From IMG/VR virus record IMGVR_UViG_3300035670_000010, positions 62,001 to 126,000 of that record: DNA of 64,000 nucleotides, one strand, 5' to 3'. Shown here in pieces: positions 1 to 8,947 of the stretch. The position numbers and the translations under genes are program-made. Source of the stretch: a virus. Below the pieces are notes generated by a model. The model was not told the origin of the DNA. It saw nothing but the letters and a program-made list of their open reading frames with translations, and did not search any database. Numbering within the stretch: position 1 is the first letter of the stretch; each line of letters starts with the position of its first letter.

Positions 1-259
1 AATATTCAGTTAAGAAATTTATTAATTCTATTTTATCAACATCAATATCTTCAAATTCATCAATATCAGTATCAATTAACTCATCATCTGGGATTGATAG
101 GTGATTTGGAACTATTGAATAGCCATACTCTTCTGCTAAATCATAATCAATTTGATCCTGTCTAATAATATCATCAGAATCATCAATCAATCTAAATGTG
201 ACATCAAGTATGTTTGTTTCTTTATCAACAAAAAATGCTGTAAGTTCTTTAATTTCCAT
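1..259 (-). CDS. Partial acidic hypothetical protein (N-terminal 86 residues)
   Basis: An open frame runs from an ATG at 259 (minus strand) to the window edge without a stop. It begins MEIKELTAFFVDKETN and is very rich in Asp, Glu and Ile, with an acidic run late in the visible part. It starts 4 bases after the stop of the 263-814 gene on the same strand, so the two are probably cotranscribed. I do not recognise the family; the C-terminus lies outside the window. Confidence 0.6.
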   Translation of the reverse strand, partial: MEIKELTAFFVDKETNILDVTFRLIDDSDDIIRQDQIDYDLAEEYGYSIVPNHLSIPDDELIDTDIDEFEDIDVDKIELINFLTEY

Positions 260-262
260 TTT

Positions 263-814
263 TTAATATTTTGCAATTCTATGCATAAAGTTTTTGATTT
301 CAACTAATTTATCATTAACAGGATTATTTTTTATATAATTTTCATTAATAATTTTTGCTGTTTTATTTTTTCTTGATTCAGATAAAATCAACTTTTTTGC
401 TTGCCTAACAAATGATTCCACCATTGGGCTCATCTCATCATATTCATCATATTCAAATTCATAAATGGTTTCATCATCATCATCATAAGACATTTCATCC
501 ATTTCAATAAAATCCATTTTATTTTCATTGTCAATGTCTTCAGTATTCCAGTTCTCATTCATTGAACCACATTCCATACATTCACCTTCATACATACCAC
601 CACCACATTCAGAACACATTCCACCTGTGTTTTCTTTTATTAAATCTGAATTCTTTAAAGTAAATCCTTGTTTATCTGAAATATCATCATAAGTTGATAT
701 TCTTGTTGGATTGTTTTTTTGTTGCATTGAAAGATAACCATTATACAATTCCTTATGCTTTCTTAAAATGTCATTTTGCTCTTCTTCTGTTATTTTGAAA
801 AAATATGAGTTCAT
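263..814 (-). CDS. Acidic zinc-ribbon-containing hypothetical protein
   Basis: 183 residues. The N-terminus (ITEEEQNDILRKHKELY) is an amphipathic helix resembling leader sequences on other late-type genes here. Residues about 67-83 carry CSECGGG then CMECGS, a likely Cys4 zinc ribbon. An acidic stretch follows, and a basic C-terminal helix (VRQAKKLILSES). A TATAAATA late-type motif lies 16-23 bases upstream of the ATG in the divergent gap to the 881 gene. The function is unknown. The leader and promoter suggest late expression, possibly in the virion. Confidence 0.7.
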   Translation of the reverse strand: MNSYFFKITEEEQNDILRKHKELYNGYLSMQQKNNPTRISTYDDISDKQGFTLKNSDLIKENTGGMCSECGGGMYEGECMECGSMNENWNTEDIDNENKMDFIEMDEMSYDDDDETIYEFEYDEYDEMSPMVESFVRQAKKLILSESRKNKTAKIINENYIKNNPVNDKLVEIKNFMHRIAKY

Positions 815-829
815 AATTTTTGATTTTAT

Positions 830-837
830 TATAAATA
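830..837 (-). promoter_or_regulatory. Late-type promoter motif TATTTATA for the 263-814 gene
   Basis: Read on the minus strand the sequence is AATATTTATAATAAAA, beginning 23 nt before the ATG at 814. The same core at about the same distance precedes many other genes in this window. That it is a promoter is inferred from recurrence and spacing. Confidence 0.55.
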
Positions 838-860
838 TTACAAACTATCCAAAATTTTTA

Positions 861-868
861 TATCTTTG
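861..868 (+). promoter_or_regulatory. Bacteroidota-type -7 box TATCTTTG
   Basis: TATCTTTG matches the TAnnTTTG -7 consensus of Bacteroidota primary sigma-factor promoters. It sits 12 nt before the ATG at 881, so the leader would be very short. No clear TTTG -33 box is visible. Confidence 0.55.
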
Positions 869-880
869 CAAAAAAAAAAG

Positions 881-1351
881 ATGAACATATTCTTCTTGGA
901 TGAAAATCCCCAACTAAACGCCCAATATCATTGTGACAAACACGTGGTTAAGATGATATTGGAAACAGCACAATTGCTATGTTCTGTGCATCATATGTGT
1001 GATGAGATTGATGTACCATATAAATTGGCGCATAAGAACCATCCATGTTCCATCTGGTGTAGAACATCATTAAGTAATTATTTTTCATTATGTGAATTGG
1101 GTCTTGAATTATCAAAAGAATACACCCATAGATATGGAAAGCACCATAAATCAACAGATGTGATTCATTGGTGCTTAGATAATCTTCCAAATATTAAAGA
1201 TATTGGGTTCACCAAACCCCCACTTGCAATGCCAGAACAATATAAAGTAGATGATTATGTCCAATCATATAGGAACTATTATATTGGGGATAAAAAAAGA
1301 TTTGCAACCTGGAAAAATAGAGATGTTCCTTCTTGGTTTAAGGACATTTGA
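881..1351 (+). CDS. Conserved phage protein with His/Cys-rich N-terminus (HCDKHVVKMILETAQ family)
   Basis: 156 residues starting MNIFFLDENPQLNAQYH. I chose the ATG at 881; an upstream in-frame TTG at 866 overlaps the -7 box. The N-terminal signature HCDKHVVKMILETAQLL, then NHPCSIWCRTS and a late RYGKHHKS, recur in small phage proteins I recognise as conserved but of unverified function. The spaced His/Cys residues suggest metal binding or catalysis. The 3' end overlaps the convergent 1338-2081 gene by 14 nt. It has a host-type promoter and is probably early. Confidence 0.7.
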   Translation: MNIFFLDENPQLNAQYHCDKHVVKMILETAQLLCSVHHMCDEIDVPYKLAHKNHPCSIWCRTSLSNYFSLCELGLELSKEYTHRYGKHHKSTDVIHWCLDNLPNIKDIGFTKPPLAMPEQYKVDDYVQSYRNYYIGDKKRFATWKNRDVPSWFKDI

Positions 1352-2081
1352 TGTTTTTTACTGTACCAAACCTTTTTATTAATTGTATATTTTGCATTAA
1401 TTTATCTATATTACGCCTATAAACAGTAATTTGCAAACACACTTTTACTGAGTCTTTTCCTACTGGTATTGGTACAAAATCTATTTCACCTCCAGTCAAA
1501 TATGGCTTTCTTAAAGTACTAGTATTATCTATTGGTGGTTGTTTTACTTGCATATTTTCTGTTGAAGAATATCTTATATTAACAAATTGTTCAGCATTTG
1601 CTTCTGGGCTATTAGGTACATTATTCTTACCAACAAGTGTTGCTTGTATTGAAAATTGTGTTTGCAAATTAGGTATTGCATTTTTCAAAGCAGCAATAAA
1701 AGACTTGGCTCTATTTTGACCCAAAGCAATATTTTTAGAACCATATGTGTCCTCACCTCTATATGTTACTGCTGAAACACCAGGTGTGATAATAGCACTA
1801 CTTACTTTATTATTTGAAAATAAATCCATAGCTCTCCTAAACTCATTAGAATTTGTATCAACAATACTAGAACCTAATTTAAATAATGCTTTACCTAATT
1901 GTGTTTCTTGTGTCATTTGTGCATCTTGTGAAACATCTCCTCTATCTCTAACAGCATATGGATCAAATTCACCCCTCTCACGATTTGGGCTCAAATCTCT
2001 AGGTGGTAGTGCTTGCTCATATATTATTCTTTTTACTAATTTATTTAAACCAGATTCTGTTAATTTGTATTTTTTTTCCAT
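1338..2081 (-). CDS. Leader-bearing protein with possible OmpA-like C-terminal fold
   Basis: 247 residues from the ATG at 2081 (MEKKYKLTESGLNKLVKRII). The leader, ending around IIYEQ, matches the LTES-type amphipathic leaders on other genes here and would be removed at a (I/L)xE site if processed as in T4. The body has a segment (NIALGQNRAKSFIAAL) resembling the NxxLGxxRA helix of OmpA-like peptidoglycan-binding domains, followed by NSPEANAEQFVNIRYS. This similarity is weak. A late-type motif lies at 2094-2101. A candidate virion cargo or tail-associated protein. Confidence 0.65.
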   Translation of the reverse strand: MEKKYKLTESGLNKLVKRIIYEQALPPRDLSPNRERGEFDPYAVRDRGDVSQDAQMTQETQLGKALFKLGSSIVDTNSNEFRRAMDLFSNNKVSSAIITPGVSAVTYRGEDTYGSKNIALGQNRAKSFIAALKNAIPNLQTQFSIQATLVGKNNVPNSPEANAEQFVNIRYSSTENMQVKQPPIDNTSTLRKPYLTGGEIDFVPIPVGKDSVKVCLQITVYRRNIDKLMQNIQLIKRFGTVKNIKCP

Positions 2082-2093
2082 TTTATTTTTTTC

Positions 2094-2101
2094 TATAAAT
2101 A
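2094..2101 (-). promoter_or_regulatory. Late-type promoter motif TATTTATA
   Basis: ATATATTTATAGAAAA on the minus strand begins 20 nt before the ATG at 2081. Confidence 0.5.
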
Positions 2102-2124
2102 TATCATTATTTGATTTTTTTTTG

Positions 2125-2132
2125 TATATTTG
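2125..2132 (+). promoter_or_regulatory. Bacteroidota-type -7 box TATATTTG
   Basis: TATATTTG lies 22 nt before the ATG at 2155. The gap to the minus-strand gene thus carries a late-type motif facing left and a host-type box facing right. Confidence 0.55.
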
Positions 2133-2154
2133 TACTCCACAAAACACAAAACAA

Positions 2155-2808
2155 ATGAAATTAAAATTAAAAAAAGAAAGGCAAATCTGGGTATTTAGTG
2201 ATCCCCACTACAACCACAAGAATATATGTAGGGGTACAACAAATTGGAGAACCAAAAATAATGAAGTCCCCACAGACAATACCAGGGATTTTGAAACATT
2301 AGACAAAATGAATGCTGCAATTGTGAATAATATCAATGCAGTTGTTAATCAAGATGATATATTAATATGCTTGGGTGACTGGTCTTTTGGGGGATTTGAT
2401 TCAATACAAGAGTTCTATGATAAACTAATATGCAAGAACATACACTTGGTATTAGGAAATCATGACGACCACATTGAGAAAAACAAGTCTGACATACAGA
2501 GGCTGTTTATGAGCGTTAATTCCTATGTTGAACTTGAAGTTGATGGTAATAAGTTTGTATTGTGCCACTACCCCATAGCATCCTGGAATGGCTTAAATAA
2601 GGGCATAATGCACCTACACGGACACTGCCACCTTCCAACCAATAAAAGGTTCGGAAAAGGGAAAAGAATTGACGTGGGGATGGATGGACACCCAGAATTT
2701 AGACCATACAATTTGACAGAGGTTGTTGCATTACTAAACAAACAACCTATTGCATCAGATATGGGGTTTGACCACCATACTGAAGAACTTTTAAATGTTG
2801 TGGGATGA
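2155..2808 (+). CDS. Calcineurin-like metallophosphoesterase
   Basis: 217 residues. The dinuclear-metal motifs are in order: SDPHYNH (about 15-21), GDW (74-76), GNHDD (101-105), H in FVLCHYP (about 138) and HGHCH (155-159). This is the fold of small phage and bacterial metallophosphoesterases acting on phosphodiester or phosphomonoester substrates; the substrate here is unknown. I used the ATG at 2155 because upstream codons of the open frame lie in the promoter gap and antisense to the neighbour. The stop overlaps the next start as ATGA. A second phosphoesterase lies at 12586-13251. Confidence 0.85.
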   Translation: MKLKLKKERQIWVFSDPHYNHKNICRGTTNWRTKNNEVPTDNTRDFETLDKMNAAIVNNINAVVNQDDILICLGDWSFGGFDSIQEFYDKLICKNIHLVLGNHDDHIEKNKSDIQRLFMSVNSYVELEVDGNKFVLCHYPIASWNGLNKGIMHLHGHCHLPTNKRFGKGKRIDVGMDGHPEFRPYNLTEVVALLNKQPIASDMGFDHHTEELLNVVG

Positions 2809-3257
2809 TACTAATTAGATATAAAGATAATGAATATTACATAGCCAAACCAATATCAAATATTGATGTTGGTAGCTATGTATTCATTTCTGGGTATGAA
2901 ACATTTGGTGAAATATTGGGATATGCAAATACAGAGCATAATCTAATTAAAATTAAAGGTTCATCAACATATTTGTCTGTATCCCAAAATAAATTATATG
3001 AAATTGTTGGTTCAACAAAGCCTGGATTTAAATACTCTTTAAATAGGAAAGATTTGGATTTTCAGTTTGGGGCGTTCACCCCAAAAGAAGTAATTCAATA
3101 TTATTTGAATTATTGTGAAAAACATAAAGATGCAACCATTGATGATTTCAATAGGTTTTTCTTAAATAAGAATAGAAATGTGATAAACATTGAGGAAGTA
3201 ACTATTGATTCAAATTTTGAGTTGGTTTTTGGAAATGTAATACCATTGTTATATTGA
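2805..3257 (+). CDS. Hypothetical protein, coupled to the phosphoesterase
   Basis: 150 residues, starting inside the ATGA overlap with the phosphoesterase, so translationally coupled. The first half (RYKDNEYYIAKPISNIDVGS) looks beta-rich, and its layout, including a late GSTKP, resembles the 110-residue protein at 60498-60830, which has HSTKP. The C-terminal half has a short helix (YYLNYCEKHKDATIDDFNRF). The function is unknown. Confidence 0.65.
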   Translation: MILIRYKDNEYYIAKPISNIDVGSYVFISGYETFGEILGYANTEHNLIKIKGSSTYLSVSQNKLYEIVGSTKPGFKYSLNRKDLDFQFGAFTPKEVIQYYLNYCEKHKDATIDDFNRFFLNKNRNVINIEEVTIDSNFELVFGNVIPLLY

Positions 3258-3283
3258 TTTTATTAAAAAAGTGCATATCTTTA
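3254..3283 (+). promoter_or_regulatory. Host-type promoter TTG-N19-TATCTTTA
   Basis: TTG at 3254-3256 and TATCTTTA at 3276-3283 are separated by exactly 19 nt, matching the -33/-7 layout of Bacteroidota promoters except for the final A. It precedes the ATG at 3330. Confidence 0.5.
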
Positions 3284-3329
3284 CATTAAGACAAATATGT
3301 CAAACATAAACATTTAAAAACAAAACAAA

Positions 3330-3542
3330 ATGCAGACATTACTTTTCAACACAACAGAAAAAACTGTAAGACTTTATGAGGGGCCAAAACCAGAAGGCAC
3401 TATCATTTGTAAATTCAACTCAATTCCAACCGTTAAAATCTATGATGGGTATTATGAGGTTAAACAGAAAGATGAGGATGAAAAAACTTACCCTGTTGCA
3501 CGATTTCCAGTAAATGGAACAAATATGTTTATTGAAAAATAA
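3330..3542 (+). CDS. Small hypothetical protein (70 aa)
   Basis: 70 residues, MQTLLFNTTEKTVRLYEGPK, apparently all-beta, with no membrane segment or recognised motif. It has its own host-type promoter and is followed directly by a strong terminator, so it is a monocistronic unit. Confidence 0.6.
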   Translation: MQTLLFNTTEKTVRLYEGPKPEGTIICKFNSIPTVKIYDGYYEVKQKDEDEKTYPVARFPVNGTNMFIEK

Positions 3543-3546
3543 ATCT

Positions 3547-3582
3547 AAAAACCCCCTACTTTATTACGGTAGGGGGTTTTTT
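3547..3582. terminator. Bidirectional rho-independent terminator
   Basis: A perfect 9-bp stem ACCCCCTAC/GTAGGGGGT is flanked by A-rich and T-rich tracts, between the convergent ends at 3542 and 3585. Confidence 0.85.
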
Positions 3583-3584
3583 AT

Positions 3585-5510
3585 TTATACCTCTTCTGCA
3601 TCACTATTATTCAAAAATAGGTCTAATTTATAATTAAACATATTATTATATAATTCATCAACAGGCATATTTCCAGTATATTTATTTTTTGTCTTTTTAT
3701 CAATCAATATTACTTTAACATCCGCATCATCAAAATCAATTTCTGGATTTAAATATATCTTCACAAGTGAACCATCAAAAACTTTTGGGTAATCTCTATA
3801 TTCCCAATTGTATTCATCATTATTCTTATAATACTTTTCAAGTATATCAAACAACTTCATTCTAATTTTTAAATTTTCAGGATTTGGCTCATCCAAATCA
3901 CCAAATTCTTCCATAATGAAATCTTCTAATACATCTGCAATAACTGGGTGCATATCTCCATATGATGGATATACAGTATCATATTCAACATACCATTCAT
4001 CAGTTACAATATCAACATGATTAATATAATTTCCAAATAGTTCACAAAAATCATCTATTTCAGTAAGTCTTTGCCTATTAACATATTGTATAAACTCATA
4101 AGAATTCACACTCAAAACTTGTGTCCTTGAATAATATCCTGTTTCAGTTATAAATGCGTATTTTTTTATATCATCTAAATCTCTTTCTATTGCCCCATTA
4201 TAATTTGATATGGTTGCATCATATGTTTTGTTTGAATGTGCGTCAAATATTTTATCAAAATATTTTGATTTTTTATTATTTATATGTTGTAAGAAATATT
4301 TTTTAAATTTATCTAATGTTGCAAAATTATAATTCATATATTTTATAGAATTACTATTTTTTTCAAAATAATCATCTACATAATTTTCTAATGTTTCATT
4401 AAAATCATATCTTTCCTCATATATTGATTCACTTAAATTATTATTCCTTTTTTCACCTTCTAGGTATGAAATATGATTTTCTAAATTACCTATTGAAGGA
4501 TAGTTTTTACTTATCTTTGAACATGATGTTCTAAGTTCAAAATCAATGTCTGACCCATCATATGTGATATCATCAATATTACTATCAGTAATAAGTGCCA
4601 TACTCTCATCATCATCTTCATCATACTCTGTCATTTGGTCATAAGTTTGATTTTCAGCAAAAGCCAAAGCAATTTTGTTGCTTATACCAGCTTCAATTAA
4701 TCTTTGAATTCTAATATAATTTAATTTACCTGCAAACTTTTCTGATAATGCATCTATTCTGTCAAATTGCACATCCTCACTAAAAATACCTTCTTTATTC
4801 ACTAATAATGGAAAATAAAACTCCCTTAATTCTTCATGTTTAATAAAAAATCCTTTAACATTTATCATACCATCTCTAATATCTCTAAACTCATTCTTTT
4901 TAAACTGAAATTGGTATTTGTGTTTTTCATCACTCTTATCAATCATAATATATATTGGAGCATAATTATATGTTGTAAATAAATTACCCCTACTTTTGTA
5001 TGCTGGGTCTAAACTGTATTTACCCCAAGTTGTACACCAGGATGAACCAACTCCAAGCCAGGCTGCTGCCTTCTCTGTTTTTGGCCTAAATACAACCCAT
5101 TTTTCACCATTGTGAAGAAGTTCATATGAATCTTTTGGCAATTCTTTTAAGATTTCTCTTATTGGTGTATTAATAGATACAATATAATCTTTTACAACAT
5201 TATACAAATCTGATATTTGCTTGATAGACTTCAAATCAATGCTCAAATTTTTTGCATAAACAATTTTCAAGTATCTTGTGGCTTCAACCAAGTTCTCAAG
5301 ATTTGGCATATTGCCAATCTTGTAGATGTTCAATAATACTTTGGCATATTTCCCTATAAGAATGACATTATCATTCTGTACTTTTGTTTTGGGATCTGCT
5401 TTCACAATTCTATCAAATATATTCCTTGGAATATCATTATAATATTTGGTATAAATGTCATCCACCCTGGATTCAATGATTAATTGCTCTAATGATTTTA
5501 ATAATCTCAT
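3585..5510 (-). CDS. Large leader-bearing phage protein of the GSSWCT family
   Basis: 641 residues. The leader MRLLKSLEQLIIESR ends at an IIE|S site matching the T4 prohead-protease pattern. About residues 145-215 form a conserved core: W, then LGVGSSWCTTW, then a strand ending IYIMIDK and KYQFQFKKNEFRDIRD. The same pattern (CT..., YVIF, YQFHYESNQFKDRKD) recurs in the 8948-9697 protein. The remaining 400 residues are acidic, Asn/Tyr-rich and probably a divergent extension. The invariant Trp-Cys pair could be catalytic, but no activity is known to me. It lies downstream of a similarly led gene at 5520-7073, with 9 nt between them. Confidence 0.75.
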   Translation of the reverse strand: MRLLKSLEQLIIESRVDDIYTKYYNDIPRNIFDRIVKADPKTKVQNDNVILIGKYAKVLLNIYKIGNMPNLENLVEATRYLKIVYAKNLSIDLKSIKQISDLYNVVKDYIVSINTPIREILKELPKDSYELLHNGEKWVVFRPKTEKAAAWLGVGSSWCTTWGKYSLDPAYKSRGNLFTTYNYAPIYIMIDKSDEKHKYQFQFKKNEFRDIRDGMINVKGFFIKHEELREFYFPLLVNKEGIFSEDVQFDRIDALSEKFAGKLNYIRIQRLIEAGISNKIALAFAENQTYDQMTEYDEDDDESMALITDSNIDDITYDGSDIDFELRTSCSKISKNYPSIGNLENHISYLEGEKRNNNLSESIYEERYDFNETLENYVDDYFEKNSNSIKYMNYNFATLDKFKKYFLQHINNKKSKYFDKIFDAHSNKTYDATISNYNGAIERDLDDIKKYAFITETGYYSRTQVLSVNSYEFIQYVNRQRLTEIDDFCELFGNYINHVDIVTDEWYVEYDTVYPSYGDMHPVIADVLEDFIMEEFGDLDEPNPENLKIRMKLFDILEKYYKNNDEYNWEYRDYPKVFDGSLVKIYLNPEIDFDDADVKVILIDKKTKNKYTGNMPVDELYNNMFNYKLDLFLNNSDAEEV

Positions 5511-5519
5511 ATCTTTTTT

Positions 5520-7073
5520 TTATTTTTTTATTGGTATATTATTTTCTGAACATATTTCATAAAAATTATCTACAAACTCACTTGTACTAATATATGCATT
5601 ACTATCAAGATATAACCTAGGTTTGCTTATCCTTTCTTCTTCATATACTAAATTATATAACTCATCTTTAACCTCTCCTGCTGTGGATAAAACTTTAGCA
5701 GAATCAATATCATCTTTAAAATCTAAAATATTAACTCTTATTAATGCACCCTCATAATTCAATTTTAAAACCTCACCATAATCAGAAAATGCTTTTTCAA
5801 TACATTTATTAATATCATTATAGTAAGCGCTTTCATAAGCACGATCCATTGCCTGCCTAATAGCATCAGTAAGTTCATCTATGTCTAATTCTTCAATTTT
5901 ATCAACTAAGTTTAAATCCTGAAAATATTCATCATCATCATTTGAGTGATTTAAATCATTTATTTCATCTTTAAAATTATTTATTAAATATTCTTCAATT
6001 TTTTCTTCTAATTCACTACTTGTATAATAAGTAAAATCTTTCCAAGAATGAAAAAAATCAAAATAATCCAACCCATTTTCAAGGAAGTTTTCAATATAAT
6101 TAATATATTCTGAACTACCATTTTTTAATCGCCTTCTACTATCATAGTCATCTGAATTAATATATTGATACATTTCATCAGGTTTTATAAAAATATCAAA
6201 AATTACCTGTGGTTCTTTATTAATCAATCCTTTTTTGTATGCAGAATATAGGGCAATAGTTCCAAATAATTTTTCATTATGTTTCATAACAAGTTTAAAT
6301 AAATCATCATTTAAATCTGCTAATTTAAAATCACTAGCTGAATCATATTCAGAACCAAATCCAACAATATCAACTTTTGGGTCTATAAGTAATTGAGCAA
6401 TATATTTATGATATTTTTCTGCTGGTTTTGAATTCTTCTGACCTTTTAGTTGTAATATTTTAAAACCCTCACTTTGTTCTTCTATGGCTGCTGTTAAATG
6501 ACTTTTATTTATTGTGAATTTATCATTTATTCTTCTTGCTTCACGCAATGAAAATAAAGTATCACCACGAGTTGAAGCGCAATGTCCCATTCTTTTCTGT
6601 TCATCATTACAATATGAAGTCTGCAAATCTATCCAATAAAATCCCATACCATCCTCATCCCTAAAATCAAGAATGATATTATCTTCATCCTCTTCATAAT
6701 TATATATACCAGAACCAACCTCTAATTCATCATGCCATTTTTTAGATTCCCTAACTAATGTTAAGTAATCATCATTTTTATGAGTTCCCAAATTACCATT
6801 TAAACCTACCCTAATCCAGTCCATAATGGATACTAAATTTTCACTAAATATTCTATAATCTTTATTTAGCAAAATAATTGCTTGTTCTGTTGTGACTTTT
6901 GGGTTGTTCTTTACAATAATTTCAATAACTTTATTAGCCATTATAATTGCCAATTTACCACATTTTTCAACAAAGAAATCTGCGGCTTTATCACTTAATT
7001 TTAACTTATTCACCAAAACATCTTTTGCAGATGCTTCTAGTATTAAACTTTTTGTAACATTAATTAATTTCAT
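5520..7073 (-). CDS. Leader-bearing PcfJ-like protein (RMGHC motif)
   Basis: 517 residues. The leader MKLINVTKSLILEASAKD has an ILE|A cleavage-like site. The mid region contains LDFRDEDGMGFYWIDL, EQKRMGHCAS, GDTLFSLR and then QLKGQKNSKP. Together these resemble the PcfJ-type core (MxHCV, SLR, Q-KG-N). It is a clear paralogue of 26896-28452, which has AERMGHCGRSGKGDLYSLR. The C-terminal 250 residues are acidic and low in conservation. The conserved Cys-His pair suggests an enzyme, but none is established. AAATTTATAAAATG precedes the start. Confidence 0.75.
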   Translation of the reverse strand: MKLINVTKSLILEASAKDVLVNKLKLSDKAADFFVEKCGKLAIIMANKVIEIIVKNNPKVTTEQAIILLNKDYRIFSENLVSIMDWIRVGLNGNLGTHKNDDYLTLVRESKKWHDELEVGSGIYNYEEDEDNIILDFRDEDGMGFYWIDLQTSYCNDEQKRMGHCASTRGDTLFSLREARRINDKFTINKSHLTAAIEEQSEGFKILQLKGQKNSKPAEKYHKYIAQLLIDPKVDIVGFGSEYDSASDFKLADLNDDLFKLVMKHNEKLFGTIALYSAYKKGLINKEPQVIFDIFIKPDEMYQYINSDDYDSRRRLKNGSSEYINYIENFLENGLDYFDFFHSWKDFTYYTSSELEEKIEEYLINNFKDEINDLNHSNDDDEYFQDLNLVDKIEELDIDELTDAIRQAMDRAYESAYYNDINKCIEKAFSDYGEVLKLNYEGALIRVNILDFKDDIDSAKVLSTAGEVKDELYNLVYEEERISKPRLYLDSNAYISTSEFVDNFYEICSENNIPIKK

Positions 7074-7085
7074 TTTATAAATTTT

Positions 7086-7793
7086 TTAAGTCCAGTAATC
7101 ATATGATTTTTTAAAAAACTCCGGATTATTTCTATTAAAGAAAGATTTGAGTAACATCTTACCCATATAATAAATACCCTTTGATTCAAATCTTCTATTT
7201 AAGGTGTAAACATTGTAATTGCTAACCTTAAATTTCCTTGGCTCAATCTTTTTGCTCAATTCATAATCTTCTGCAAACACACACTCATTATTGAAACCCC
7301 CCAACTCACGCAATTTTAATGTTCTAAACAACATAAAACCGCCAAGACAGAATGGAGATATTTTTGAAACCATTTTTCTTAAAAAATCCAACATAATATA
7401 TGCAAAATCATATTTACCATTTATGGTCTTGAATTTTACAGTCTGCAAATCTAAATAATAATCAAGAGAAATCCTCATACAGTTTGTTAATAAATTCTTA
7501 TCAGTTAAAAAAACATCAGCATCCAAAAATAACGTATATATTGTTTTTGAATGCTTAAACCCAATATTCCTTGCTTTTGCTGGTAAGCCACCACCTAATA
7601 TTTCAATATCCAAGTTTTTAAATTCATTTAATTTTATCAATGGTTTAGTTAGCCTATCATTTGATGAATCACAAATATAAACTTTTGTTCCTTTGATGTT
7701 ATTCTGTCTATCTAAATAATTCAAACAATCTATAATGACATTTTTTTCATTTTTGCATGGAATGACAACTGTTAAATATTCATTAAGTTTCAT
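7086..7793 (-). CDS. Family 2 (GT-A) glycosyltransferase
   Basis: 235 residues. The N-terminal VVIPCKNEKNVIIDCL is the nucleotide-sugar-binding start of family 2 glycosyltransferases. A DxD-like metal motif, LFLDADVFL, follows at about residue 90, then GGFMLFR and a late FAEDYELSKK that is typical of the acceptor-side acidic motif. There is no membrane anchor. It may glycosylate phage DNA, virion protein or host surface polymer; nothing here decides which. A late-type motif lies 13-20 nt upstream, unusual for a simple early modification enzyme. Confidence 0.8.
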   Translation of the reverse strand: MKLNEYLTVVIPCKNEKNVIIDCLNYLDRQNNIKGTKVYICDSSNDRLTKPLIKLNEFKNLDIEILGGGLPAKARNIGFKHSKTIYTLFLDADVFLTDKNLLTNCMRISLDYYLDLQTVKFKTINGKYDFAYIMLDFLRKMVSKISPFCLGGFMLFRTLKLRELGGFNNECVFAEDYELSKKIEPRKFKVSNYNVYTLNRRFESKGIYYMGKMLLKSFFNRNNPEFFKKSYDYWT

Positions 7794-7805
7794 TTTGTTT
7801 TATTT

Positions 7806-7813
7806 TATAAATA
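7806..7813 (-). promoter_or_regulatory. Late-type promoter motif for the glycosyltransferase
   Basis: GATATTTATAAAATAAA on the minus strand begins 20 nt before the ATG at 7793. Confidence 0.5.
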
Positions 7814-7876
7814 TCCAAAAATGATATAATTAAACAATTAATAACAAATATATTGATATATTCCAAAAAAAATCAA

Positions 7877-7884
7877 TATTTATA
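7877..7884 (+). promoter_or_regulatory. Late-type promoter motif for the beta-barrel gene
   Basis: CAATATTTATAAATAAACC, with the core 23 nt before the ATG at 7900. It pairs divergently with the motif at 7806-7813. Confidence 0.55.
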
Positions 7885-7899
7885 AATAAACCTAATATT

Positions 7900-8637
7900 A
7901 TGAATAAATTAATTTTCTTACTACTAATGCCTATTATTGGCCTTTCTCAAAACATTGAGAACAAACAAATGACACTAAATAAAGAAAGTGAAGAAAAACA
8001 GAAATTAAGAACAGAAAAATATGCCCCAAAAACTAATACTGTAATTGTTAGAGATATTGAACCAATATTTGACCAAGGTTATGGATTATTTAATCCTAGG
8101 GTTATGTATTATCGTAATATGCGTTACGGTAATCCATATTACTATAATCCTACAACATTAGCCCCAAGACAATTTAGAGGAACAATTGGGTTAAGCAAAA
8201 GTGTTAGATTAATTGGTTTATTTTTTACATTAGGGGAAGATAAATTCTTGGTTGGAGATTTGATGTTTAGACCAAACATAGATAATAGTGAATTTTATTC
8301 CAATATAAACATCCAGAATGCTATCCAGTGGAATGATGAACGTTTAAAGGATATAGAGAAGGGTTATAGGATTTATGTTGGTTATGGTCAACGTATAGGT
8401 CTTGTATCCCCATTTGTTTCAGTAGGGATTGGAAGCAGGGTTGTGAATTATCAGTTTATTGATGATTTGGTTATTTTGAATGGAAGTAAATCATATTCAT
8501 TTCCAAAATTTGGAAGGAGTTTTGTTGGAATTAAAATTGGAGGATTATTTGACTTTAAAAAATTTGTTTTTAAGTTTGATTTAGATCCAATAAACCCTGA
8601 TTTCTCAATTGGGGCTGGATTTAGAATATCCAAATAA
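7900..8637 (+). CDS. Secreted outer-membrane beta-barrel-like protein
   Basis: 245 residues with a signal peptide MNKLIFLLLMPIIGLSQ ending in the Gly-Leu-Ser-Gln form common in Flavobacteria. After a short linker the protein has repeated amphipathic strands (YRIYVGYGQRIGLVSPFVSV, GIKIGGLFDF) and ends GAGFRISK, as small Bacteroidota outer-membrane barrels do. It probably acts in the host envelope, for example to alter surface receptors, but could be a phage structural protein. The stop overlaps the next ATG (TAATG). Confidence 0.7.
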   Translation: MNKLIFLLLMPIIGLSQNIENKQMTLNKESEEKQKLRTEKYAPKTNTVIVRDIEPIFDQGYGLFNPRVMYYRNMRYGNPYYYNPTTLAPRQFRGTIGLSKSVRLIGLFFTLGEDKFLVGDLMFRPNIDNSEFYSNINIQNAIQWNDERLKDIEKGYRIYVGYGQRIGLVSPFVSVGIGSRVVNYQFIDDLVILNGSKSYSFPKFGRSFVGIKIGGLFDFKKFVFKFDLDPINPDFSIGAGFRISK

Positions 8638-8912
8638 TGATTATTGATTATATTTTAATTTTTATATTCCAGATTGTTTTTAACATATTTAAGACATTTG
8701 AGATAAAATACACATATGAAGATAAATTAAAAGAGTTATTAGTTAATTCTATTTGGATTAATTTAACTTCTTTATGTGTTGCTTATTATTCATTAGATAA
8801 CCTATTTAACCATAATTACTTTGTAATCCCTGTTTATATTGCAGGTAGCATTATTGGAAAATGGTTGAGTATGAGGGGCTTTGGTATGTTAATAAAAAAA
8901 AGGGAACCATAA
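8637..8912 (+). CDS. Small integral membrane protein
   Basis: 91 residues with about three hydrophobic segments: YILIFIFQIVFNIF, the stretch around IWINLTSLCVAYYSL, and FVIPVYIAGSIIGKWL, then a basic tail RGFGMLIKKREP. The order and the GSIIGKW segment recall the DUF5698/UPF0316 membrane fold, which I cannot confirm. It overlaps the beta-barrel gene and ends inside a terminator stem. Confidence 0.6.
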   Translation: MIIDYILIFIFQIVFNIFKTFEIKYTYEDKLKELLVNSIWINLTSLCVAYYSLDNLFNHNYFVIPVYIAGSIIGKWLSMRGFGMLIKKREP

Positions 8913-8931
8913 TGTATGATTCCCTTTTTTA
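8896..8931. terminator. Bidirectional terminator
   Basis: AAGGGAA and TTCCCTT form a 7-bp stem, flanked by A8 and T6 tracts, between convergent genes. The stop of the 8637 gene lies in the stem-loop. Confidence 0.75.
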
Positions 8932-8947
8932 TATATTTTAATTTTAC

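Noticed and set aside
1747-2154. N-terminal extension of the phosphoesterase gene by 136 codons
   Set aside because: It overlaps the 1338-2081 gene antisense and its promoters; the phosphoesterase fold begins at the ATG at 2155.
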